NCBI GenBank assembly: GCA_023453725.1
Contig: JAEXTB010000177.1
Span: 1-18,315 of the forward strand
DNA length: 18,315 nt
Reading direction: 5' to 3'
Source of the DNA: Bacillota bacterium
GTDB lineage: Bacteria > Bacillota > Clostridia > Christensenellales > CAG-138
Each line of letters begins with the position of its first letter. The stretch's first letter is position 1. The notes below the pieces were generated by a model. It was not told where the DNA came from and searched no databases. It saw only the letters and a list, made by a program, of their open reading frames with translations. This document shows positions 8,155 to 15,239 of the stretch, piece after piece. Both the position numbers and the translations under genes were made by a program.

Positions 8155-10311
8155 ATGGACATTGCAAAGACACTATCCACGGAATTTAAGCTGGAACTCA
8201 GGCATGTAAACAACATCCTTTCCCTCATTGACGATGGCAACACCATCCCGTTTATTGCCCGTTACCGCAAGGAAATGACGGGTTCGTGCGATGATCAGGT
8301 ATTGCGTGAGCTGCATGAGCGGCTTTTGTACCTAAGAAATCTGGAGTCGCGCAAGAAAGAAATTCTGGAGAGCATCGCTTCGCAGGAAAAGCTCACAGAT
8401 GAGTTAAAGGCTGCCATCGAAAATGCGGCAACCCTTGCGGAAGCGGAGGATCTCTACCGCCCCTACCGGCCCAAGCGCCGGACGCGCGCCACCATCGCCA
8501 TTGAAAAGGGATTGGAGCCGCTTGCTGAACTGTTATTGAAGCAGGACCGACGCACGGGGGACATTGCTTCGCTTGCAACGCCGTTTGTGGATGCGGAAAA
8601 GGGCGTATCTTCCGCGGAAGAGGCAATCGCAGGCGCAAAGGACATCATAGCCGAGCGGATTTCTGACGATGCCGCATCCAGAAAACTGCTTCGCGCGCTC
8701 ATCGGGCGCGAAGGCGTCCTTTCCTCCCGCGCCGCCAAGGAAGAAGATTCGGTCTACCGCCTGTATTATTCGTTCTCTGAGCCCGTAAGAACGCTGCCCA
8801 GCCACCGTATCCTCGCCATTAACCGCGGGGAGCGGGAAGGATACTTAAAGGTTTCTATCGCAATCAACGAGGACAGCGCCCGGGCCATCTTAAACCGTCA
8901 GTTTGTCCGGGAAGGCAGTATCACATCTTCCGCTGTGCGCGAGGCCGCAGAGGATGCGTGGAGCCGCCTGATTTTTCCTTCCATTGAGCGGGAGGTGCGG
9001 AATGATCTCACCGAGCGCGCCGCCGAGCAGGCTATCTCCATGTTTGCACTCAATTTGAAGCCGCTGCTGCTGCAGCCGCCTGTACGCGGCAAAGTGGCGC
9101 TCGGGCTGGACCCCGCCTACCGCACCGGCTGCAAAATCGCCGTGGTGGATGCAACAGGTAAGGCGCTCGAAACCTCTGTGGTGTACCCGACGCCCCCGCA
9201 GAATAAAAAAGAGGAAGCGAAAAAGGAGCTAAAGCGCCTGATTGCCGCACACAACGTGGAGATCATCGCAATCGGCAACGGTACGGCTTCCAAAGAGGCG
9301 GAGATGTTTGTGGCGGAACTCATTGCGGAGCTTCCCGCAAAAGTGAGCTATATGGTCGTCAACGAGGCGGGCGCTTCCGTATATTCCGCTTCCAAGCTGG
9401 CGGCGGGAGAGTTCCCGCAGTATGACGTTTCTTTACGCAGCGCGGTTTCCATCGCCCGGAGGCTGCAGGACCCGCTGGCGGAATTGGTGAAGATCGACCC
9501 GAAATCCATCGGCGTGGGGCAGTATCAGCACGATCTTCCCGCCGCGCGTCTGGACGCGACACTTACCGGTGTGGTGGAGGATTGCGTCAACAGCGTGGGC
9601 GTGGACGTCAACACCGCATCCGCGCCGCTTTTAGGGTATATTTCCGGCCTCAACGCGACGGCGGCGAAAAACGTCGTTGCCTACCGGGACGAAAACGGAG
9701 GGTTCCACAGCCGTACGGAACTTAAAAAAGTACCGCGGCTGGGGCCGAAGGCGTATGAGCAGTGCGCGGGGTTTTTGCGTATCATCGGCGGAAAGAGTAT
9801 TTTAGACAACACCGCCGTCCATCCGGAAAGCTACGACGCAGCAAAAAAGCTGCTGGCTCTCTGCGGCTTTGCACTTTCGGATATTGAAAAAGGGACGCTT
9901 TCAACGTTGCCTGCGCGTATCAAGGAACTGGGCGAAGAAAAGGTGGCAGGGGAGTGCGGAGTCGGCGTACCCACTTTGCGGGATATGGTAACGGAGCTGT
10001 TAAAGCCCGGTCGCGATATCCGGGATGCTTTACCGCCGCCGATGCTGCGCACGGACGTCCTGGATATGAACGACCTTAAGCCCGGTATGGAACTGATGGG
10101 CACTGTTCGCAATGTCATCGATTTCGGCGTGTTTGTGGACATCGGCGTGCATCAGGACGGGCTTGTGCATATTTCGGAGCTTACGGATCGGTATGTGAAG
10201 CATCCGTCCGAAGTGGTGAAAGTAGGCGATGTTGTCTCGGTCCGCGTGCTATCGGTGGATACCGCGAAAAAGCGCATTTCGCTTACCATGAAGCAGCAGA
10301 AGCAGGCGTAA
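8155..10311 (+). CDS. tex: Tex family RNA-binding protein with S1 domain
   Basis: Tex is a conserved nucleic-acid-binding protein linked to transcription and RNA metabolism, related to eukaryotic Spt6; its exact bacterial role is debated. The 718-residue length is close to the family norm. An N-terminal helical part (about 1-200) contains the typical IPFIARYRKEMTG and LYRPYRPKRRTRA. A YqgF/RNase H-like domain follows (about 312-445; GLDPAYRTGCKIAVVD, NEAGASVYSASKLA). Next is a helix-hairpin-helix region (about 490-545; SGLNATAAKNVVAYRDENG, PRLGPKAYEQ), and a C-terminal S1 domain (about 645-713; GTVRNVIDFGVFVDIG, DGLVHISEL). AGGAAACAGGA precedes ATG 8155. It is the middle gene of the acyltransferase-tex-corA cluster, with no terminator seen on either side. 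Nothing is odd or missing. Confidence 0.97.
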   Translation: MDIAKTLSTEFKLELRHVNNILSLIDDGNTIPFIARYRKEMTGSCDDQVLRELHERLLYLRNLESRKKEILESIASQEKLTDELKAAIENAATLAEAEDLYRPYRPKRRTRATIAIEKGLEPLAELLLKQDRRTGDIASLATPFVDAEKGVSSAEEAIAGAKDIIAERISDDAASRKLLRALIGREGVLSSRAAKEEDSVYRLYYSFSEPVRTLPSHRILAINRGEREGYLKVSIAINEDSARAILNRQFVREGSITSSAVREAAEDAWSRLIFPSIEREVRNDLTERAAEQAISMFALNLKPLLLQPPVRGKVALGLDPAYRTGCKIAVVDATGKALETSVVYPTPPQNKKEEAKKELKRLIAAHNVEIIAIGNGTASKEAEMFVAELIAELPAKVSYMVVNEAGASVYSASKLAAGEFPQYDVSLRSAVSIARRLQDPLAELVKIDPKSIGVGQYQHDLPAARLDATLTGVVEDCVNSVGVDVNTASAPLLGYISGLNATAAKNVVAYRDENGGFHSRTELKKVPRLGPKAYEQCAGFLRIIGGKSILDNTAVHPESYDAAKKLLALCGFALSDIEKGTLSTLPARIKELGEEKVAGECGVGVPTLRDMVTELLKPGRDIRDALPPPMLRTDVLDMNDLKPGMELMGTVRNVIDFGVFVDIGVHQDGLVHISELTDRYVKHPSEVVKVGDVVSVRVLSVDTAKKRISLTMKQQKQA

Positions 10312-10349
10312 TCAATCCCCGCTATATGAGATGAAATGGAGTGAACCCC

Positions 10350-11255
10350 ATGCTCTACCGGTTGGAAAACGGCAAACCGCAGCCGCAGGAAAGCAGCGCG
10401 TTGCAGGAAGACGCATTCTACTTTGGCGTATTTGGGTTTGAGGAGCTGCCGGAAGCCGCGGCACATCTTTCCATCCAAGCCGAGTTTGTGCGCGTGTACG
10501 AGGCGCAGCCTGCCACTGCCTATACGCTGCATGGGGATACGGGCTACCTTTCCCTGCACGCACTTGCGGGAAAGCACAAAACGCCGTTGCTGCATGCATG
10601 CGCCTGTGTCCGCAAAGGGTTATTGTTGGTATTCTGCAAAGAAACAGCCGAGATGGAACGGCTGCTGCTGTCGTTTGTGCCCCCCCAAGGCACTACAATT
10701 TCCCGCATGCTGTGCAATTTCATCGAAAAACTGACTGACGGCCATGTGGAACTACACAACAGCATTGAACTGGAGCTGGCAGAGCTCGAAAACGCGCTGC
10801 TTACCACGAAAAAGCGGGACTGCGTGCGCGAGATCATTGGATTAAGGCGCAGGCTGATGGCCATCAAACGTTTTTATGAGCAGCTCCTTGCGGCCCTTGA
10901 CGAAATGGAAGAAAACGAAAACGACATGTTCGATGAGCATGCCATGCGCTTTTTCCACCTCTATTCCGCCCGGGTAGACCGGCTGTACCACAGCGCCCTC
11001 AACTTGCGGGATTATGTCACGCAGGTGCGCGAATCTTATCAAACGGAGGTGGACATCAGCCTCAACAACATCATGAAGATATTCACCGTCATCACGGCGA
11101 TTTTCCTGCCGCTCACGCTCATCGTAGGCTGGTACGGCATGAATTTGCGGATGCCGGAGCTTAACTGGCCTTATATGTATCTGGCAGTCATACTGGCAAG
11201 CATCGCTGTGGTGGTTGCGGAAATCATATACTTCAAGAAAAACAAGTGGTTTTAA
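10350..11255 (+). CDS. CorA-family divalent cation transporter (first of two)
   Basis: A 301-residue protein of the CorA Mg2+/Co2+ channel family (homopentamers in the cytoplasmic membrane). The soluble N-terminal part is followed by long charged helices (about 120-235) that form the funnel, and then two membrane segments. The first ends in the selectivity motif YGMNL (GMN at 263-265), after IFTVITAIFLPLTLIVGW. The second is at about 275-295, and the short tail ends KKNKWF. The ATG at 10350 is chosen because GGAG (10338-10341) lies 8 nt before it; a GTG at 10341 in the same frame overlaps that site. The gene starts 38 nt after tex, so probably shares its transcript. It is distinct from the second CorA gene at the window end. 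The ion carried cannot be told from sequence. Confidence 0.92.
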   Translation: MLYRLENGKPQPQESSALQEDAFYFGVFGFEELPEAAAHLSIQAEFVRVYEAQPATAYTLHGDTGYLSLHALAGKHKTPLLHACACVRKGLLLVFCKETAEMERLLLSFVPPQGTTISRMLCNFIEKLTDGHVELHNSIELELAELENALLTTKKRDCVREIIGLRRRLMAIKRFYEQLLAALDEMEENENDMFDEHAMRFFHLYSARVDRLYHSALNLRDYVTQVRESYQTEVDISLNNIMKIFTVITAIFLPLTLIVGWYGMNLRMPELNWPYMYLAVILASIAVVVAEIIYFKKNKWF

Positions 11256-11328
11256 GACTGCTTCTCTTCCGGCGTATCGCAAGTTTGAGGTATATTGCCA
11301 GTAACGACACAAAGCGACAAATTCATAC

Positions 11329-11368
11329 TTGACAGCTATAGTTTCGGATGCTACCTTAAATGTATAAT
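11329..11368 (+). promoter_or_regulatory. Promoter region of the metK riboswitch transcript
   Basis: A perfect -35 TTGACA is at 11329-11334 and a perfect -10 TATAAT at 11363-11368, but they are 28 bp apart, too far to work as a pair. TTGACA has TACCTT (11352-11357, with an upstream TGC) at 17 bp. TATAAT would start transcription near 11375, just before the aptamer. One or both may be used. Confidence 0.5.
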
Positions 11369-11375
11369 TGCATAG

Positions 11376-11482
11376 CCTTATCCAGAGTGGTTGAGGGACT
11401 GGCCCGATGAAACCCGGCAACCTACGCCGAACAAGCGCAAGGTGCTAATTCCTGCGGTCTATTATAGACCGGGAGATGAGAA
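11376..11482 (+). promoter_or_regulatory. SAM-I (S-box) riboswitch aptamer
   Basis: The conserved S-box core is readable in order: CTTATCCAGAGTGG, GAGGGACTGGCCCGATGAA, CCCGGCAACC, AGGTGCTAATTCC and a closing GATGAG. CTTATC (about 11377-11382) pairs with GATGAG (11475-11480) as P1. The variable P3/P4 arm carries GGTCTATTATAGACC. It binds S-adenosylmethionine and lies directly before metK, the SAM synthetase gene, giving end-product feedback. Confidence 0.97.
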
Positions 11483-11494
11483 ACCCGAATTTTG

Positions 11495-11526
11495 GCGCCT
11501 CGTCTTAAAAACGGGGCGCTTTTTCT
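11495..11526 (+). terminator. Riboswitch-controlled intrinsic terminator, with overlapping antiterminator
   Basis: GCGCCTCGT (11495-11503) pairs with ACGGGGCGC (11511-11519), then TTTTTCTT. The alternative fold is visible: CTCGTC (11499-11504) can pair with GATGAG (11475-11480), the 3' strand of aptamer P1. High SAM holds P1 and allows the terminator; low SAM frees GATGAG to form the antiterminator. Confidence 0.93.
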
Positions 11527-11576
11527 TACGGATGGATGGGCACAATGCAAAGTAGATTTGCAAAGGAGTAGATTTT

Positions 11577-12755
11577 ATGGCAAAGCAACTGTTCACCTCG
11601 GAATCCGTTACAGAGGGACATCCGGACAAAGTATGCGATCAGATTTCGGATGCGGTGCTTGACGCAATGCTCACAGAGGACCCGCTTTCCCGCGTGGCGT
11701 GCGAATGCGCCTGCACCACGGGTATGGTGCTGGTCATGGGGGAAGTTACCACCAACTGCTATGTGGATATTCCGGGTCTTGTCCGTTCTGTTGTGCGGGA
11801 GATTGGTTATGACGACGCGGCCTATGGATTTGATGCTGCGACCTGCGCCGTGCTGGTGGCACTTGACGGGCAATCGCCCGACATCGCGCAGGGCGTGGAC
11901 AAGTCCCTCGAAGCCAAACGCGGGGAGTTTGAGGATGCCCTTGCAACAGGTGCGGGGGATCAGGGTATGATGTTTGGCTTTGCGTGCGATGAAACGCCGG
12001 AGCGCATGCCGTTGCCCATCTATCTTGCGCATGCGCTGACGCGCAGGCTCACAAAAGTCAGAAAGACTGGCCAATTGCCGTTCTTAAGGCCGGATGGCAA
12101 ATCCCAGGTGACGGTGGAGTATGAAAACGGCAAGCCTGTAAGGGTGGACACCATTGTGCTTTCCACACAGCACGATCCGGACGTGACGCACGAAGAGATC
12201 GAAAAGGGTGTGATCGAGCATGTCATCCGCCCCGTCATTCCGGCTGAACTGTTGGACGCGAACACCCGCATGTTCATCAACCCCACCGGACGGTTCGTCA
12301 TCGGCGGCCCGCACGGGGACAGCGGCCTGACCGGGCGCAAGATTATCGTTGATACCTATGGCGGATATGCGCGCCATGGCGGCGGCGCGTTCTCGGGCAA
12401 GGACCCGACAAAGGTGGACCGTTCCGCAGCGTATGCCGCACGCTATGTTGCAAAGAATATTGTTGCTGCGGGGCTTGCCTCGCGCTGCGAAATTCAGCTT
12501 GCCTACGCCATCGGCGTTGCAAAGCCGGTATCAGTGCTTGTGGATACGCAGGGAACCGGCAAGGTTTCCGATGAAGCGCTCTCTGCTGCTGTGCAGAAAG
12601 TGTTTGATCTAAGGCCGGAGGCCATCATCCGTATGCTGGATTTGCGCAAGCCCATTTACCGCAGGACGGCGGCCTATGGCCACTTTGGCGATCCCGCCTT
12701 CCCGTGGGAGAAGGAAGACAAGGTTGACGCGCTGAAAGCGGCGCTTGGATTGTAA
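11577..12755 (+). CDS. metK: S-adenosylmethionine synthetase
   Basis: MetK makes S-adenosylmethionine from methionine and ATP with release of phosphate and diphosphate, as a cytoplasmic oligomer needing Mg2+ and K+. The 392-residue length is standard. The N-terminal ESVTEGHPDKVCDQISDA (residues 9-26) carries the ATP-binding His of GHPDK. GAGDQGMMFGFACDET lies near 122-137, and the P-loop-like GGPHGDSGLTGRK and GGGAFSGKDPTKVDRSAAY lie near 243-280. All are intact. AAGGAG is a few bases before ATG 11577. The gene is controlled by the upstream S-box riboswitch and followed by hairpins and a terminator, so it is monocistronic. Confidence 0.98.
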   Translation: MAKQLFTSESVTEGHPDKVCDQISDAVLDAMLTEDPLSRVACECACTTGMVLVMGEVTTNCYVDIPGLVRSVVREIGYDDAAYGFDAATCAVLVALDGQSPDIAQGVDKSLEAKRGEFEDALATGAGDQGMMFGFACDETPERMPLPIYLAHALTRRLTKVRKTGQLPFLRPDGKSQVTVEYENGKPVRVDTIVLSTQHDPDVTHEEIEKGVIEHVIRPVIPAELLDANTRMFINPTGRFVIGGPHGDSGLTGRKIIVDTYGGYARHGGGAFSGKDPTKVDRSAAYAARYVAKNIVAAGLASRCEIQLAYAIGVAKPVSVLVDTQGTGKVSDEALSAAVQKVFDLRPEAIIRMLDLRKPIYRRTAAYGHFGDPAFPWEKEDKVDALKAALGL

Positions 12756-12766
12756 AATTGGGATTT

Positions 12767-12814
12767 TTAAGGGCCGTTACGGCCCTTAAGCGGGGTGCAG
12801 GGGCAGCGCCCCTG
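12767..12814 (+). repeat. Two tandem GC-rich hairpins after metK
   Basis: TTAAGGGCC (12767-12775)/GGCCCTTAA (12781-12789) forms a perfect 9-bp stem without a U-tract. CAGGGGC (12798-12804)/GCCCCTG (12808-12814) forms a perfect 7-bp stem. They may protect the metK 3' end or be a copy of a dispersed intergenic palindrome; only one copy is in this window. Confidence 0.6.
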
Positions 12815-12832
12815 TCATATAGCAGTTATTTG

Positions 12833-12871
12833 AGAAAGGGCGCATGTTGCGCCCTTTCTGTTTTCTTTTTT
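12833..12871 (+). terminator. Strong intrinsic terminator after metK
   Basis: AGAAAGGGCGCA (12833-12844) and TGCGCCCTTTCT (12848-12859) form a perfect 12-bp stem with a TGT loop, followed by GTTTTCTTTTTT. Confidence 0.93.
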
Positions 12872-12884
12872 CCCGCATAAATTG

Positions 12885-12890
12885 TATACT
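12885..12890 (+). promoter_or_regulatory. Likely -10 element of the glmU promoter
   Basis: TATACT at 12885-12890, about 48 nt before the glmU start and after the metK terminator. The -35 is poor (T-rich stretch near 12862-12867), so only the -10 is supported. Confidence 0.4.
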
Positions 12891-12937
12891 AGAAAAAAGA
12901 GTTCCTGAAGTTCGTTTAAAAAGGGAGGAAACCCATT

Positions 12938-14311
12938 ATGCATACACCCGTCTCTGTCATTCTGCTTGCGGGAGGGGAGGGCAAACGGATGTGTTCCACT
13001 TTGCCCAAACCGCTTTTCAAGATATGCGGTATCCCGATGATGAGCCATGTATTAAAATCCGCCAAGGCACTCCAGACAGAGGGCGTACCGCTTGCCGTTG
13101 TGGGCTATGGCGCAGACGAAATCACCGCGCACTACGGCGGACGGCTTACGTATTGCGAACAGGGGAATAAGAAAGGGTCGGGCGCTGCGCTTCTTGCCGC
13201 GCTGCCCTATATCAGGCAGCAGGTCGGGCGCATTTTGGTGCTTGCGTGCGATATTCCGCTCCTCCGGGAACAGACGCTTGAAGCGCTTTCACAGCTCAAT
13301 TGCGACGCTGCGTTTTTGGCGGCGAAGCTTGAGGACCCTTCGGGTTACGCGCGTGTTTCGCGGGATTGGGACGGCCATGTGCTGGGTGTAGTGGAAGAAG
13401 ACGCTCTTACGGACGCACAAAAGAGCGTGCGGGAGGCGCGGGTCAGCGCTTACTGCTTCTCCGCGGATCGGCTCGCAGAAGTTCTTGGCTCTTTAGAGGC
13501 CACTTCTGAAACGCTCTCCATGTCGGATATTATCGCCGCATTCTTAAAGCCGGGCTGCAAAGTGCAGACAATGCCCATCCAACCTGAAGAGGCGCTCACC
13601 GTCAACGACAGGGTGCAGCTTTCAGAAGCGACGGCGGTCCTGCGCCGCCGCATCAACCGCATGCATATGCGCGCCGGGGTGACGATGATCGACCCGGAGC
13701 ACACCTATATTGACATCAGCGTGAAAATCGGGCGGGATTGCACCATATACCCCGGCGTGGTATTGGAGGGGAACACTTCCATCGGCGAAGGCAGCACGCT
13801 TTACCCCGCCTGCCGGATTGTGGACAGCCAGATTGGCCGATACTGCGCTGCACAGGGTGTTGTATCTAAGGATGCGGTTGTGGGCGACCACGTTACACTG
13901 GGGCCGTATGTAAATCTGCGGCCCGGCGCAAACCTTGGCGATCACTGCAAAGTGGGCAATTATATCGAGGTGAAGAATTCCAACGTCGGCGAGGGCAGCA
14001 AGCTGCCGCACCTTTCCTATATCGGGGATGGCGACGTCGGCAGGCATGTGAACCTTGGCTGCGGCACCGTATTCGTCAATTATGACGGCTATAAAAAACA
14101 CCGCACCGTCATTGGGGACAATGCCTTTATTGGCTGCCATACCAGCCTGGTTGCGCCGGTTAAAGTCGGCGAGGGCGCGTTTACCGCAGCGGGGTCCGTT
14201 ATTACGGAAGAAGTGCCTGCGGGCGCTTTGGCTGTGGCCCGGGCAAAGCAGGTCAACAAGCCCGATTATGTCGCAAGGTTAAAAGTCAAACGCGGGGAAA
14301 TAAAAGAGTAA
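12938..14311 (+). CDS. glmU: Bifunctional UDP-N-acetylglucosamine pyrophosphorylase / glucosamine-1-phosphate acetyltransferase
   Basis: GlmU acetylates glucosamine-1-phosphate and then joins it to UMP, giving UDP-GlcNAc for peptidoglycan and teichoic acids. The 457 residues match the family. The N-terminal nucleotidyltransferase (about 1-230) has LLAGGEGKRM (9-18), metal-binding Asp105 (ACDIPLL) and TVND (221-224). The C-terminal left-handed beta-helix (about 255-445) shows repeated hexapeptides and the acetyltransferase core: GPYVNLRPG (322-330), YIEVKN (342-347), His358 in PHLSYIGD, and NYDGYKKHRT (381-390). A GGGAGGAAA stretch ends about 8 nt before ATG 12938. Small departures from the classic N-terminal motifs (Lys in place of Thr in GTRM, GSGAA for GTGHA) suggest a divergent first domain but not inactivity. 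A YhhN-family gene follows 115 nt later. Confidence 0.95.
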   Translation: MHTPVSVILLAGGEGKRMCSTLPKPLFKICGIPMMSHVLKSAKALQTEGVPLAVVGYGADEITAHYGGRLTYCEQGNKKGSGAALLAALPYIRQQVGRILVLACDIPLLREQTLEALSQLNCDAAFLAAKLEDPSGYARVSRDWDGHVLGVVEEDALTDAQKSVREARVSAYCFSADRLAEVLGSLEATSETLSMSDIIAAFLKPGCKVQTMPIQPEEALTVNDRVQLSEATAVLRRRINRMHMRAGVTMIDPEHTYIDISVKIGRDCTIYPGVVLEGNTSIGEGSTLYPACRIVDSQIGRYCAAQGVVSKDAVVGDHVTLGPYVNLRPGANLGDHCKVGNYIEVKNSNVGEGSKLPHLSYIGDGDVGRHVNLGCGTVFVNYDGYKKHRTVIGDNAFIGCHTSLVAPVKVGEGAFTAAGSVITEEVPAGALAVARAKQVNKPDYVARLKVKRGEIKE

Positions 14312-14380
14312 AGCCCAATCATAAACCAATCGGGGTCACAGTGGCGAGAAATATGCAACAGGGCGCTTGTGGTCATTGAT

Positions 14381-14401
14381 CGGGACCCAGGCAGGGTTCC
14401 G
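14381..14401 (+). repeat. Hairpin between glmU and the YhhN-family gene
   Basis: CGGGACCC (14381-14388) pairs with GGGTTCCG (14394-14401) with one G-T wobble and a 5-nt loop. There is no U-tract, so it is not a terminator. It sits 25 nt before the next start codon, close to the ribosome binding site, and may shape leader folding or mRNA processing. Confidence 0.45.
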
Positions 14402-14426
14402 CACAACATTTACGGGAGGGCATACA

Positions 14427-15065
14427 ATGTCCAACTTCGTGCTGGCCTGCTTTGGCGTGCTGACCGTCGTCCACCTCTATGCCTGCTTCAAGCAGATGCA
14501 AAAGCTCAGGCGCTACACCAAGCCGTTTTTAATGCCGGTGCTGATGCTCTGGTATACCCTTGCCGCACAGCGCCCTTCCGCAATTATCGCGTTCGCCCTG
14601 CTGTGCGGGTGCGCAGGAGATTTCTTTTTGCTGCATGATGAACGCAAAAAGAACTTTTATGCGGGAATCGGCTGCTTTGCGGCGGGGCACATTCTTTACC
14701 TTTCGTTTTTGCTGCCGCGCCTCACACTGCCTGTCTGGTGGGCAGTTGCAATTATAGCGGTTGTGTATGGAGCGGGCCTTTTTGTTACATACCGGCGCAT
14801 CCGGCCGTATGCGAAAAATGAAATGCTCGTTGGAAGCATCTTATACGCGCTTTTGCTGTGCTGTATGAGCCTGAGTGCAGCGTTTTATGCGCTTTCGGGC
14901 GGGAGCATGCTTCCACTGTTGGGCTCGCTGCTGTTTCTTTTGTCCGATTCCATACTGTCCAATGAAATCCTTGTCAAAGAAACCCGCTATGGTACACTTG
15001 CGGTCATGTCTACCTATATTGCAGCGCAGGTGCTTTTGACCGTCGGGTTTTCCTACGCCGTATAA
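14427..15065 (+). CDS. YhhN/TMEM86-family membrane protein (lysoplasmalogenase-like)
   Basis: A 212-residue, almost wholly hydrophobic protein with about seven or eight membrane segments. Motifs typical of the YhhN/TMEM86 family are visible: CAGDFFLL, GCFAAGHILY and GSLLFLLSDSIL, with the conserved Asp and His residues within the membrane. Animal TMEM86B hydrolyses the vinyl-ether bond of lysoplasmalogens, and some bacterial members do likewise. Many anaerobic Clostridia make plasmalogens, so this activity is plausible but not shown. ATG 14427 is chosen because GGGAGGG (14414-14420) is 6 nt upstream; the frame is open to 14367 without a comparable site. It probably shares a transcript with glmU, although the 115-nt gap leaves room for another promoter. 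Confidence 0.82.
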   Translation: MSNFVLACFGVLTVVHLYACFKQMQKLRRYTKPFLMPVLMLWYTLAAQRPSAIIAFALLCGCAGDFFLLHDERKKNFYAGIGCFAAGHILYLSFLLPRLTLPVWWAVAIIAVVYGAGLFVTYRRIRPYAKNEMLVGSILYALLLCCMSLSAAFYALSGGSMLPLLGSLLFLLSDSILSNEILVKETRYGTLAVMSTYIAAQVLLTVGFSYAV

Positions 15066-15107
15066 CGCATACCCGTAAACATTGTATGAACACCGCCCGC
15101 CTCTGCA

Positions 15108-15136
15108 TTGCGTGCGAGGATGGAAGATGATACAAT
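15108..15136 (+). promoter_or_regulatory. Promoter of the substrate-binding lipoprotein gene
   Basis: TTGCGT (15108-15113), 17 bp, TACAAT (15131-15136), with TGA immediately before it giving an extended -10. Transcription should start near 15143, leaving a leader of about 97 nt. Confidence 0.6.
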
Positions 15137-15162
15137 TTTTCTGTCCCTGTATGGCCTTCACA

Positions 15163-15188
15163 GGGCGCAAAGAGCGATCGCTGCGCCC
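15163..15188 (+). other. Hairpin in the leader of the lipoprotein gene
   Basis: GGGCGCA (15163-15169) pairs with TGCGCCC (15182-15188). The 12-nt loop contains the self-complementary GCGATCGC (15174-15181). No conserved core of a cobalamin or other known riboswitch was recognised, so the role is unknown. Confidence 0.45.
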
Positions 15189-15239
15189 CAAATCGCTTAA
15201 GGCAGCCGTACTTGTGCGGCGTACAGGCGGGAGGAATTC

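Noticed and set aside
11329..11368. TTGACA and TATAAT before metK as one promoter
   Set aside because: The 28-bp spacing is too long for a sigma-A promoter; at most each belongs to a separate promoter.
15066..15239. Cobalamin riboswitch in front of the binding lipoprotein gene
   Set aside because: The conserved B12-box core was not seen and the leader is too short for a full cobalamin aptamer.
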